Source: JACVCS01 sp038328575
GTDB taxonomy: Bacteria > Planctomycetota > Phycisphaerae > Phycisphaerales > UBA1924
Direction of reading: 5' to 3'
NCBI GenBank assembly: GCA_038328575.1
Contig: JBBQMD010000001.1
Span: 248,001 to 312,000 of the forward strand
Length of the DNA stretch: 64,000 bases
The stretch's first letter is position 1. Each line of letters starts with the position of its first letter. Below, piece by piece: positions 52,792 through 62,200 of the stretch. The position numbers were made by a program, and so were the translations under genes. The notes below the pieces were generated by a model, which saw nothing but the letters and a program-made list of their open reading frames with translations, was not told the origin of the DNA and ran no database searches.

Positions 52792-53766
52792 CTAATCGAT
52801 GTCAATCAGCCTGCCAGCCAGCGACTCCAGCGATTGACCGAGCTCACTCCGGGCGGCCAGCTCACCGGTTGAATCGCTCGCAGCGGCGCGGATGAATCGA
52901 ATGAACTCCGCGCTCCGGTCGGCCAACTGCGCCCGCACAATCGCCTGCGCGAGCGAGTACGAGAGTTCCTGAGACTCTCCGTCAGCACTGGAGAACGACT
53001 CGCCGCTCCAAAACGCCGTCAAACTCTCAGCGTCCCAGTGTGCTTGATGCCGCTCAATGAGCGTGGGCGAGAGCACGAAGTTGCTCATCCCCGTCACGCG
53101 TTCCTCCATCATCTGCGTTAACCCTTCCTCGATCCACAGGGGCAGGTCCAGGTGATGAAGCGCGTGGTGGGTCAGCTCGTGGGCGATGGTGGCTTCGAGC
53201 GATTGACGGTTGCCCTCTATGGGCAGCACGATCAAGGGCAAGCCCGCACCGCCCTCGTTCAAATACACTCCACCGGAAGTCGCAAACTCACCTTCGTCTG
53301 GATAGAACGGCGCGATGAAGGTGTAATAGTCTTCGTGGGTCGCGACGCCGATCAGACAGAGCGGGTCGATCGACTTGCGTCCGGTGATCTTGGACATCGC
53401 CTCGCCGACAAGAAGAGCCCCACAGTCGCCCGCAATGGCGACCCGTCTTGACACTCCGCCATCAAGCGGCGCTAAGCCTTCCACCTCGGCGTGACGCCAG
53501 CGATGGAGGTCAGTCTTCGAATCACGCTGCAGCCTGTCGAGCCAAGCCGCGGCGATCGCTCGCAGGGCATGCACGTGGTCGCTTTCTGCGGGATACTCCT
53601 TCCTCACCCAGGTGTGAGCCATGTCCCAATCGACCAACAAGCCGCCTTCTCGATTAAGAAAGAGAGACTCGATGCGATTCGTCTCGATGAAAATCAACTT
53701 CTTTGCGCGACGGCTCTGCGATCGGGCGGGCGTGAAGAATGAAATGAGTTTGCGCAGCATCGTCAT
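52792..53766 (-). CDS. HExxH zinc peptidase-like protein
   Basis: 324 residues from ATG 53766, four bases after the stop of the ABC ATPase gene. The zinc site is ATIAHELTHHALHHLDLPLWIEEGLTQ, with HELTH and a downstream EEGL that supplies the third ligand, as in the gluzincin/peptidase MA group. There is no clear signal peptide. Base composition in the first 150 nt is noticeably less GC-rich than neighbouring genes. Substrate and link to the ABC transporter are unknown. Confidence 0.75.
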   Translation of the reverse strand: MTMLRKLISFFTPARSQSRRAKKLIFIETNRIESLFLNREGGLLVDWDMAHTWVRKEYPAESDHVHALRAIAAAWLDRLQRDSKTDLHRWRHAEVEGLAPLDGGVSRRVAIAGDCGALLVGEAMSKITGRKSIDPLCLIGVATHEDYYTFIAPFYPDEGEFATSGGVYLNEGGAGLPLIVLPIEGNRQSLEATIAHELTHHALHHLDLPLWIEEGLTQMMEERVTGMSNFVLSPTLIERHQAHWDAESLTAFWSGESFSSADGESQELSYSLAQAIVRAQLADRSAEFIRFIRAAASDSTGELAARSELGQSLESLAGRLIDID

Positions 53767-53770
53767 CCCG

Positions 53771-54742
53771 TTACTGCACAAGGCCCTTGGTCAACCGCAT
53801 GAACGCGGTCTCAAGGTTGACCGCCTCTTCGCTGAACTGCGCCACGCGAAAGCCCTGATTCACAAGCACGTTCGGAACGTCGGACACATCGAACCGAGCG
53901 CCGGGCTCAAACGTCACGTGGATCAGAGGGGATGCCGACGTGCCGTTGAGCACCGGGCCCTCGCCATCTCGGACCTGCACCTTACCGACGCCCGGCAGCT
54001 TGGCCAGCACTTCCGCCGCCTCGCTGGATCTATTCACGACCGCGACGTGGACGATGTGCCCAACCTTTGCCCGGCGCAGCGCCTCGGCGACGGTCCCGTT
54101 GTAGAGCAGCTTGCCGCGCTCGATGATGCCGACGACGTTGCAGATCTCCGCAAGCTCGGGCAGGATGTGCGAGCTGATGATGATGGTCTTTCCCATGCGC
54201 TTGAGCTCTTTAAGCAACTCGCGCATCTCGATTCGGGCCCGCGGGTCCAGGCCGCTGGCGGGCTCGTCCATGAGCAGGACTTTGGGATCGTGCAGCAGCA
54301 CGCGCGCGACGCTGAGGCGTTGCTGCATGCCGCGCGAGAGACTATTGACCTCGGCGTCGGCCTTGTAGTTTAAATCGGTCAGGTCCAGCACGTCCTGAAC
54401 GACTTTCTTGCGCTGGCTGCCGTGGATGTTGTAGCACGCGGCGAAGAACTCCAGATACTCCGTCACCACCATGTCCTGGTACGCGCCCATGAAGTCAGGC
54501 ACGTATCCGATGATCGGGCGGATCTGGCGGTTCTGATAGCCGACGGTGAGCCCGTCGATCATCGCCTGCCCGCTGCTGGGCTTCAGCAGCGTCGCCAGAA
54601 TCTTGATCGTCGTGGTCTTGCCCGCGCCGTTGGGACCGATGAAGCCAAAGCAGTCGCCCTGATCGATCGCGAGGTTGAGATTGTCCAGCGCGACGAAATC
54701 GCCGTATCGCTTGGAGAGGTTGATCGTTTCAATCATCGGCAT
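53771..54742 (-). CDS. ABC transporter ATP-binding protein (ABC-2/GldA type)
   Basis: 323 residues from ATG 54742, with GGAG 9 nt upstream. Walker A is GPNGAGKTTT, Q-loop VPDFMGAYQ, signature LSRGMQQRL (variant of LSGGQ), Walker B KVLLMDEPASGLDPRA, and the H-loop Ser-His in IIISSHILPEL. The last 90 residues form the DUF-like tail of NatA/GldA-class ATPases. No ABC-2 permease adjoins it; the upstream gene encodes a large two-span membrane protein, not a canonical permease. Confidence 0.92.
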   Translation of the reverse strand: MPMIETINLSKRYGDFVALDNLNLAIDQGDCFGFIGPNGAGKTTTIKILATLLKPSSGQAMIDGLTVGYQNRQIRPIIGYVPDFMGAYQDMVVTEYLEFFAACYNIHGSQRKKVVQDVLDLTDLNYKADAEVNSLSRGMQQRLSVARVLLHDPKVLLMDEPASGLDPRARIEMRELLKELKRMGKTIIISSHILPELAEICNVVGIIERGKLLYNGTVAEALRRAKVGHIVHVAVVNRSSEAAEVLAKLPGVGKVQVRDGEGPVLNGTSASPLIHVTFEPGARFDVSDVPNVLVNQGFRVAQFSEEAVNLETAFMRLTKGLVQ

Positions 54743-54800
54743 GAGGCACAACTCCGGGTCGCGGTCAGGGTCCAGATATCCGGTCAAGGTTCGGCGAGTT

Positions 54801-57287
54801 TCACTTTCCGTCGGCGCTACGAACGTACATGCTAATGTTTGGCGGGCGCGACGGCAGCGGGTACACCCACCGCACCATCGTCTTCCCGTCCGTCGGGATC
54901 GCCCGCCCGTCCACCGTCAGCGGGATCGGCGTCTCGTTCGGCTTCCCCTTCGCGCCAACGAGCTGCCCGAGGACAATCACGCAAGGCTGTGTCACCCATC
55001 GCGAAAGGTCCAGCGCGTGCGTGCTCGAGCGACGGAACACCGCAACCTCTGACGGCGACAGCGGGTCGACATTTGGCGGCGACAACAGCGAAAACAGTGA
55101 GATCGCCGTGAGCCGATCGTCAGTCAACGCCCGCACCGATCGCTGGCCCGCGTCGGCGATGCCCATCGAGCGCGGGCTGACGCTGTCCAGAAGACCGCCC
55201 AGGCTCGTCGCCCGATCGTCGCCACTTCGCTGCCCGCGATCAAAGAGCGCGCCGAGGTCCAGCGGCTCGCCCGGATTCCACGAGCCCGGCAGCACCTGTG
55301 CATCGGCCACTGCGAGCACGGGATCCTTCAATCCAAACGGCAGCCCAAGCTGCGAGTACACCACGATCACACGTGTGTTCAGCAGCCCGCCGGGCAGGTC
55401 GTGAACCAGCCGCCCGCTGATCGTCGGCTTTGAGCTTCCCTCAGCCGGCGCGCCCACGCGCACCGGCCAATCGCTCATCGGCATCGGCATCCGCAGCCTC
55501 GGTGCTCCCAGCCAATCTACCTGCACCGATTTGATCGTTGATCGCGAGGGCACCCGCGCCTCGGTCGGGCGGCGCGACTCGATCGCGTATGGCGCCGCGT
55601 CCGGGAAGGCCTCGATCCCGGCGCCGGGGTCGTTCGGCTCCCAGCCCGCGATCGTGTCCGTCATGCCCTCGTCGCTCGGGCCGACGCCAACGGTCATTCG
55701 ACCGAATCGAGGCAGCAGCACGCTGGCAAACATCTTGGCCCGTTGCGTCGGCTGGCCGTACACCTCGTCAACGAATGTCAGGTGCGTCGCCTCGGTGCGC
55801 GTCGGACGCAGCAGCAACGCCCCGCCCCACGCGACGCCCGTGAACAGCACCGCAAAGAACACAAACGCGAGCCACGCGTGGTGCTGCTGACGACGCGCCT
55901 TCAGCACACGAAACGCGATCGGCCCCGCCAGGGCCCAGTATGCCGCGAACACGACGAACGCCAGCAGCAGCCCGCGGGCCGCCGCTCCCGTCTTGGCGAT
56001 CGAAGCGCTCAACCCGTCGTCCAGCTCCACCGCCTCGCGAATCTCACGCAGCTTGTTCGCCGCGATCAGTTCGTTCATCTTGCCCATCGTCAAGAGCTCG
56101 CCGCGCCTTCCGAGCACGCGATGCCAGAACACGTCCGGCTGGGTCGCCGCCGATTCCAGCATCGCGGGGCTCGCGATGTTGATGCCGATGAGCGTCACGG
56201 CGCCCGCGCCCACCGAGCGACGACACACCACGCCCTCACCACCCGGCCCGGCAAGGACGATCACGCCCTCGCCCGGCTTGGCGTTCGCCTCGGGCGTGAA
56301 GACGTGCATCGACGCCGAGGACGGCAGGCTCGACCGCTGCTTCGCCTGCTCCGCATCACGAAACAAAAACTGAAACGCGTTCAGATTCACCTGCTCGCGC
56401 CGCTCGACCGTCACCCGCGGCATGATGTCCAGCAGCTTCGCCCCGGGAGTTATCCAGTTCTGGCCCACGCCGGGCATGACGATGATGAAGTGCCCACCCC
56501 GCATCACCCACTCTCGCACGGCCTGGGCCTGCGCATCAGTCAGCGTCGCCGGGTCACTCTCGCCGGTGTTCCCGGTCCAGACCAGCGTGCTGGTCGAGGC
56601 CAGGCCCATCCAACGATCCGGAAGGTCGATCACGCGCAAGCCGTCCAGCAGCATGCTGGGCTCGTGGCCCTTCGGCAGCGCCCGCCCAGTCTGCGTCGTG
56701 ACGCTGTACAGATCAAGCCCCGCGACCTGCCGCCCGACGATCGCGATCTGGCCGCTGGCGATCGGTGTCTCCTGATCAGCCCGCAACGGAATCTGCACGC
56801 GCCCGAGCAAACGCCCGGTTGCGTTCGACGCCGTCACGGGCAGGTCGCGTGCTTCGGACTCAGAGCCGGCGCCCGCCGCGTACGCCTCGAGCAACACGTC
56901 GCCCCCGGCGGCAAATCGAAACGGCAGCCGCCCGTAGAGCCAAACGTTTTGCTTCACGCCCGGGTTGGTGGTGACGGCGCGCCGGTATTGGGCCGTGTCC
57001 CCGTCAGAGTCCTTGACCGCCCATTGCACGATGATCTCGCGCGGCGCTGTCGACGTCTCGGTGATCTGCAGTTGCAACCCAATCCAGTCACCCGGGCGCG
57101 GCCGATTGCCCAGCCCCATCGCAACGCCCTGAATCTTGACCTCGCCCGGATCAAGCACCTGCGCCCACGCCACTGATTGCCCCAGCAGCGCCAGAAGCAG
57201 GCCGACAACCAAGGCCGGCCACAACCCGACGCGAACGGTACCCGACCGCCATTCCCATAACCAAGTTCCCCGCCCGTATGCAATCAT
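54801..57287 (-). CDS. Large membrane protein of unknown function
   Basis: 828 residues from ATG 57287, preceded by TAGAAT 6 nt upstream. The N-terminus has a signal-type helix, LVVGLLLALLGQSVAWAQV. A GATase-like region around residues 210-330 includes STLVWTGNTGESDPATL and VMRGGHFIIVMPGVGQNW. Two membrane spans follow at about 432-455 and 468-490. The remainder is periplasmic and beta-rich. It resembles GldG-like or planctomycete hypothetical proteins paired with ABC ATPases, but I recognise no exact family. The ATPase gene starts 58 nt downstream. Confidence 0.7.
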   Translation of the reverse strand: MIAYGRGTWLWEWRSGTVRVGLWPALVVGLLLALLGQSVAWAQVLDPGEVKIQGVAMGLGNRPRPGDWIGLQLQITETSTAPREIIVQWAVKDSDGDTAQYRRAVTTNPGVKQNVWLYGRLPFRFAAGGDVLLEAYAAGAGSESEARDLPVTASNATGRLLGRVQIPLRADQETPIASGQIAIVGRQVAGLDLYSVTTQTGRALPKGHEPSMLLDGLRVIDLPDRWMGLASTSTLVWTGNTGESDPATLTDAQAQAVREWVMRGGHFIIVMPGVGQNWITPGAKLLDIMPRVTVERREQVNLNAFQFLFRDAEQAKQRSSLPSSASMHVFTPEANAKPGEGVIVLAGPGGEGVVCRRSVGAGAVTLIGINIASPAMLESAATQPDVFWHRVLGRRGELLTMGKMNELIAANKLREIREAVELDDGLSASIAKTGAAARGLLLAFVVFAAYWALAGPIAFRVLKARRQQHHAWLAFVFFAVLFTGVAWGGALLLRPTRTEATHLTFVDEVYGQPTQRAKMFASVLLPRFGRMTVGVGPSDEGMTDTIAGWEPNDPGAGIEAFPDAAPYAIESRRPTEARVPSRSTIKSVQVDWLGAPRLRMPMPMSDWPVRVGAPAEGSSKPTISGRLVHDLPGGLLNTRVIVVYSQLGLPFGLKDPVLAVADAQVLPGSWNPGEPLDLGALFDRGQRSGDDRATSLGGLLDSVSPRSMGIADAGQRSVRALTDDRLTAISLFSLLSPPNVDPLSPSEVAVFRRSSTHALDLSRWVTQPCVIVLGQLVGAKGKPNETPIPLTVDGRAIPTDGKTMVRWVYPLPSRPPNISMYVRSADGK

Positions 57288-57293
57288 GCGACC

Positions 57294-57299
57294 ATTCTA
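57294..57299 (-). promoter_or_regulatory. Start-proximal -10 element (TAGAAT) of the large membrane protein gene
   Basis: TAGAAT with a 6-nt spacer to ATG 57287; no SD. Confidence 0.45.
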
Positions 57300-57343
57300 C
57301 GAACTTCAGACGCCCGCGGTTTCGACCGATTCAGTCAGGCAGC

Positions 57344-57655
57344 ATGACACCGCTCAGCATGGAGACTTGGCTGGGAATCGGCATCATCGCAACGGCCACG
57401 CTGATGTGCTGCGCCCACGTGCTGGCGACCCTGCTTCGCGAGCATGATCGGCTGGCCACGCTTCAGGCCAGTTGCGACAAGCTCCGGTCGGACTACGACC
57501 GTCGAATGAAAGAGATCATGGAACGCCTGCCGGCCCGCGAGACGCCTCCAGACTCTCGCGGTGCCTCGCACGCGCATGGTGCCCAAGAGGCGGAAGTTGA
57601 GCCGCTCGAGGTCGTGCCAGCGGACGAGTCGGGCGATCACGCCCGCGCCGCGTAG
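57344..57655 (+). CDS. Small membrane-anchored coiled-coil protein
   Basis: 103 residues from ATG 57344 (57359 is an alternative). One N-terminal span, WLGIGIIATATLMCCAHVLA, is followed by a short coiled-coil, REHDRLATLQASCDKLRSDYDRRM, and a polar acidic tail. It sits alone on the + strand between two long minus-strand genes, 8 nt from the convergent stop. No SD is evident. No family is recognised; a membrane scaffold or FtsB-like role is possible only by shape. Confidence 0.55.
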   Translation: MTPLSMETWLGIGIIATATLMCCAHVLATLLREHDRLATLQASCDKLRSDYDRRMKEIMERLPARETPPDSRGASHAHGAQEAEVEPLEVVPADESGDHARAA

Positions 57656-57663
57656 CCGCCCGC

Positions 57664-59265
57664 TCAAGGACCACCCCCGCGACCGTCGCCGGAAATCGCC
57701 GCCGGCATCGCACGCGTGGCGTCCCTGGCCTGCCGCAGCATCGTCGCGGAATCGGCGCTCCCGCCGATCGCCAGCACGCCCACATACATCTCCGCATGCG
57801 CCGCATCGCGCCCGAACACACCCGCCGTCGCGGTCCACTCAACGCCCAGCGACCCCGCTGCTGTCCCGCCGACCGTCCAACGTAGCGACCAGCCCGCGAG
57901 CAACCCGTCCGCCGGGGTGATCGCGATCGCACCGAGCGACGCCCCCAGTCGCGTCATCGTCTTCGCTACGTCCGTCAGATTCACCGGCGTACGCATTGGA
58001 CACACCGCAGCGAGCCGGATCACGCCGATGCCCTCGTCCGCCGGCGCGATGATCGCCAGAGGCCAGACCACCGCCCACCGACCCATCGTTTGCGAAGCCG
58101 AGCGAATCATGCCTCCGCCGCTGAGTTGCCACGCGCTGAGCCGGCGCAGCGACTCATCGCGCTCGCCGGGCGAAGTCATCGTGACCCACACGCCGCTCAT
58201 CCAGCGCGACCAGCCAACCACGCCGCTGCCAAACTCGCTCATCCCCGGCCCGCCCTGATCACACCGCACCACCATCGCCCACGGTGCATCCACCGGCGCC
58301 AGAGTTGTGAGCTCCGCAGGCCAGATGCCCGTCGTGATCGCTATGTGAGCCGCGTCGTTCAACGCACCCGAACGCGCCGCGTGCGTTAGGTCCAGCCGCA
58401 CCAGGTCCGGCCCGATATACGCCGCGCCGCGGCTTGAATCCGGCACGCCGCGAACATCGGCGAGCCGAACGTTGGCTGATGCGACGCGCGTCCCGCGCAG
58501 CCCGATCGAGCGCGCAGACGCGAGCCCCAGCGCACGCAGAATCTCGTGAGCCCTCGGGCTGGCCCCTTCGCGCGAGAGATCAGCCGTCGGCGGCGCAAAG
58601 AACATTGCGGGTGCCGCACGCCGAAGCGCCGACAAGTCTACGCGCACGTCGAAGATCGTCGAGCCTTTGATCGCCGGTTGTGCCCGCGCCAAGGCCGCGT
58701 CGTGCGCCGGCCACACGCTGGGCACCTCGCCCCATCGCGGCGACGACAACGCAAACGCACTGACATCCGTCGCGCACTGAACCTCGATGACCTCGTCGCC
58801 GTCGCCCCCCGCGCCTGGCTTTCGACCGACCTTGATCAGCCCCCCCGCCTCGCCTGCTCTTAGCTGCGCGATCGCCTCGGATGAGAGCGCCCCATCAGTC
58901 TGCAACTCCACCGACCACGCCCGCCGCGCCCCGTCTTCGCTCGTGCGCAGCGACGTGAGCGAAATGGCGCGCAGCGGCGATTGCCCGGCAGCCATCAGTC
59001 GCGCGATCTGGACGCCGCTGTTCAACCGGTCCGGCGCGCCACCTTCGGATCTGTTCACGCAATACGCGATCGCGCGCAGCAGCGCCCGCGTCTGTTCGTC
59101 ACTCGCCGCACCGGCTGGGCCAGCCGAGACGCGCAGCGTCGCCAGCGGCTCGACTTTGGCCTCATCCGCACAGGCGGTGCCGATCGCGGGCATCGCCCCG
59201 AGCGCCCACACCGCCGCGAGACCCGCGACATCGCCCCGCCATCGCCTCCCTCCGCGAGCCCTCAT
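57664..59265 (-). CDS. Exported hypothetical protein
   Basis: 533 residues with an N-terminal signal sequence (Arg-rich start, then GLAAVWALGAMPAIGTACA). No cysteine cluster, membrane span or catalytic motif is seen. The sequence is Ala/Gly-rich with blocks such as RAISLTSLRTSEDGARRAW and GSTIFDVRVDLSALRRAAPAM. The start overlaps the stop of the upstream 1415-residue gene by 4 nt (ATGA), so the two are co-translated and probably act together in the envelope. Confidence 0.65.
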   Translation of the reverse strand: MRARGGRRWRGDVAGLAAVWALGAMPAIGTACADEAKVEPLATLRVSAGPAGAASDEQTRALLRAIAYCVNRSEGGAPDRLNSGVQIARLMAAGQSPLRAISLTSLRTSEDGARRAWSVELQTDGALSSEAIAQLRAGEAGGLIKVGRKPGAGGDGDEVIEVQCATDVSAFALSSPRWGEVPSVWPAHDAALARAQPAIKGSTIFDVRVDLSALRRAAPAMFFAPPTADLSREGASPRAHEILRALGLASARSIGLRGTRVASANVRLADVRGVPDSSRGAAYIGPDLVRLDLTHAARSGALNDAAHIAITTGIWPAELTTLAPVDAPWAMVVRCDQGGPGMSEFGSGVVGWSRWMSGVWVTMTSPGERDESLRRLSAWQLSGGGMIRSASQTMGRWAVVWPLAIIAPADEGIGVIRLAAVCPMRTPVNLTDVAKTMTRLGASLGAIAITPADGLLAGWSLRWTVGGTAAGSLGVEWTATAGVFGRDAAHAEMYVGVLAIGGSADSATMLRQARDATRAMPAAISGDGRGGGP

Positions 59266-62200
59266 CGACCCTTTCCCGCGCGATCGACCCAGCCTTGCAC
59301 GATCGTGCGCAGCTCCGCTGTGCGAACATCGCGCTCGACCGAGCCCGGGCCGAAGTACTTGGCCTCAAGGTCGCCGATCACCGTGGTCAGTTCGCGCCGC
59401 TGCTCGCCCGTCAGCGCCGCCTCCGTCGTCGTCTCAATCCGCCGTAGCGTCGCGACCGCCGAGAACGGCGTCAAACTCTCCGGCACGCGGAACCGCGCCG
59501 GCGCCGTCGTCACCTCGCTCCGCCTGCGTGAGCGTGCAAACGCCCAGGCCGCCGCGCCGCCGCCGACGATTATCAGCCCGAGCACGCCCGCCGCGACCCA
59601 CACGCCACCACCACCGCCGACCGAAGCCATCGCGATCGTGGGCTTCGCCTCCACAATGTCCGCATCCGCGTACCGCTTCAACGTCCCCTTGGCCTTCGCA
59701 TCCACCAGCTTCGGGAACCGGAACTCGGTCTGCCCCGCCACCGGCGACAGGTGCAGCGTCCACACCCGCTCGCTCACCGGCACCACTCCATCGCCCGACG
59801 TATCCAGGTCCGCGATGTTGAGGCCCTGGTCGTCCACGCGATCAACCTTCACACCCAACATCGACGCCACATCCACCACTTGGTCAAGCGATTGCACAAG
59901 CCCCTTGCCCTTGGCACGCACCTCGAGCCGCATCGTCGACATTTTCTCCTTGGGCTTGTTCCCGACTTCGCCAGTCGCTCGCGTGTTACCCGAGGCGTCC
60001 GCCCCGACCATCGCGTCGCGCTCGTCAAGCACCTGATCAACCGTCGCGTCAACCAGAGTCGAGGCAGATGGCTCCTGCCCGCGTGCATCAATCAGCACCT
60101 CCTCGCTGATGATGGGCAGGATCACCTGCCCCTGCCCATCCGAAAAATCCATGTCCATCTGCACCGGCGGGATCCGGTCCACGCTCGCGTCGCGCACCTT
60201 CAGCACCAGATACGCAAGCGGGTACTGCTCCCAGCCCTTGCGCTCGATGCCCATCGGCTGCACCGTCGGCTTGTGAAACGTGATCGACTGCACCTCAAAC
60301 TTCTCGCTCAGCGTCGCCCGCAGCTTCTTCTCAAGCTCGTCCTTGTACGACACCTGCTGGCCCGTCATCGGGTTGTAGTACTCGTTAGTCAGATACTTGG
60401 CAAAGGTGCCGCTCTCGCGCGACACCGCCCGTGTACACCACACCGCAAGCTGCGCACCAAACGGCTGGCCCGACGCGACGCTGCTCCCGCCATCGACCGT
60501 GATCGACAGCTGGATCTCCCTGGTCAGGTCGTTGTAATACTCCAAAAGCGCCCGCGCGTCCTTTCCCTCAGGGCTCTCGCCGAAGACCCGCGCCGCCGCA
60601 CGCACGAAGCGAGCCTTCAGCTCGGGGTTCATCGTCGCCATCGAGCGGGTGATCTCCTGCGCGAACAGACCCAGGTGCTTTTTCGCCTCGTCTCCGCCCA
60701 GCTCGTTGATGGCCGCGATCACCGCGTCGATCTGCGCGCTATCCGCCTCGTCCTGTCGCGTGAGCTGCGCTAGGTCGCTCGCGCCCAGCGCGCTACTGAA
60801 CCACTGCGAGAACACCCGCGCCGTCGGCTTCACCGTTCCCGCCGCCAGGGCCTCGCCGTACAGCGCGGCGCTCTCGCTATACGCGTTGAACGCCGCCTCG
60901 CGCTCCGCGCCATACACCGGCGTCTCAGCCTTCTGGCCGTACAAAAACTCGCTGAGGTCGTAGTGCAGATCCCCGCGCGTCTGACGCGCTTCCCACGACC
61001 GCGGGTCCGCGTCGCCCCACGCCGCCGCCAGCGCGATCGCGCTCGCGTACCCCTGACGCACCATCTCGCTCAACTGCTTGTCCGTCCGCTTCGTGCCCGC
61101 CTGCTGCTGCACCTGCGGCTGCCGCCACGCCCCCGCGAGCCGCTCTCGCATGTTTCGCGCCAGCGTTGATCGCACCTCCGGGTTCATCTGCTCGGTCTTG
61201 CCAAACACGGACTCAATGTCACCCGTCGTGTACGCCTCCGCGTCCGAATGACTCGCCGCGAACGCATTTACCAGCGCCTGCGCACCAAACGAGTTCAGCC
61301 CCAACGCCGACAACGCCCCCAGCGTCTCCTTGAGCTGCCCCAGCGTGCGCTCCTGTCGCGCGCGCGTCAGCGGCACCGCCCCGTCATACCCGCCATAGCC
61401 ATACGCGTACGGGTTAAACCCGCCGAATCCGCCATACCCGCGATACATCCCCGCTCGCCCGCCGCCGCCGCCAAACGGCGTTGTGCCCTTGCGCGCATAC
61501 TGCGGCCAGGACGCGATGATCGCGTCGCCCAGCTTCTGCGCCCGCTCGCGATCCACCCCGACCACCGGCCGGATCATCGCGATCACTCCCTCAGTCTCCC
61601 CCGACGCGGCGCTCGTGCCCGCCACCATCAACTCCAGCTTCGCCGCCAGCCCCGGATCAATCACGCCCAGCCACGCCGCCGGCGGCAACGCTGTATTCAA
61701 CTGGTCCGCCGGGATGAACTGCGGCCGATTCTGCTGCCCGCCCTGCCCCTGCGCATACGGGTTGTACGCGCCGTACGGGTTATACCCGTCCTCGCCCTCG
61801 CCGGGGTTCCGCGCCGCCGTTGCCCCGCGCTTGGTCGCTTCCGCCTCTTCCAAAATCAACATCGTCAGCAGGTTCATGCCCGTGCGCCACGTCGCGGTCT
61901 TCTCCGCCCCCAGCCCCAGCACCGCGCCGCCCAGCCGCTTCGCCGCCAGCAACGCACGCAATCGCTCATCGGCCTTCGCGTTGCGTTGGCGCAGCATGCG
62001 CGAGCGCTTGCTCACGTCGTCAACCGCCTTCCACCCCAGGTCCGGCTCATCTTCAAAGATCTGCTTGAGAAACGCATCGCCCTCCGGCACCGCGATGTCC
62101 GCGATGAACGCCATCGCGTGCGACAGCGCGCTAGACCGCTGCTCGGTCGTCGCCTTCTCCAGACGCATCACTTCCATTGTCACCTTCCAACCCTGGTCGA

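Noticed and set aside
55743..57176. 477-codon + strand frame opposite the 828-residue membrane protein
   Set aside because: Arg/His/Gln-rich shadow frame; the minus-strand product has membrane spans and sensible composition.
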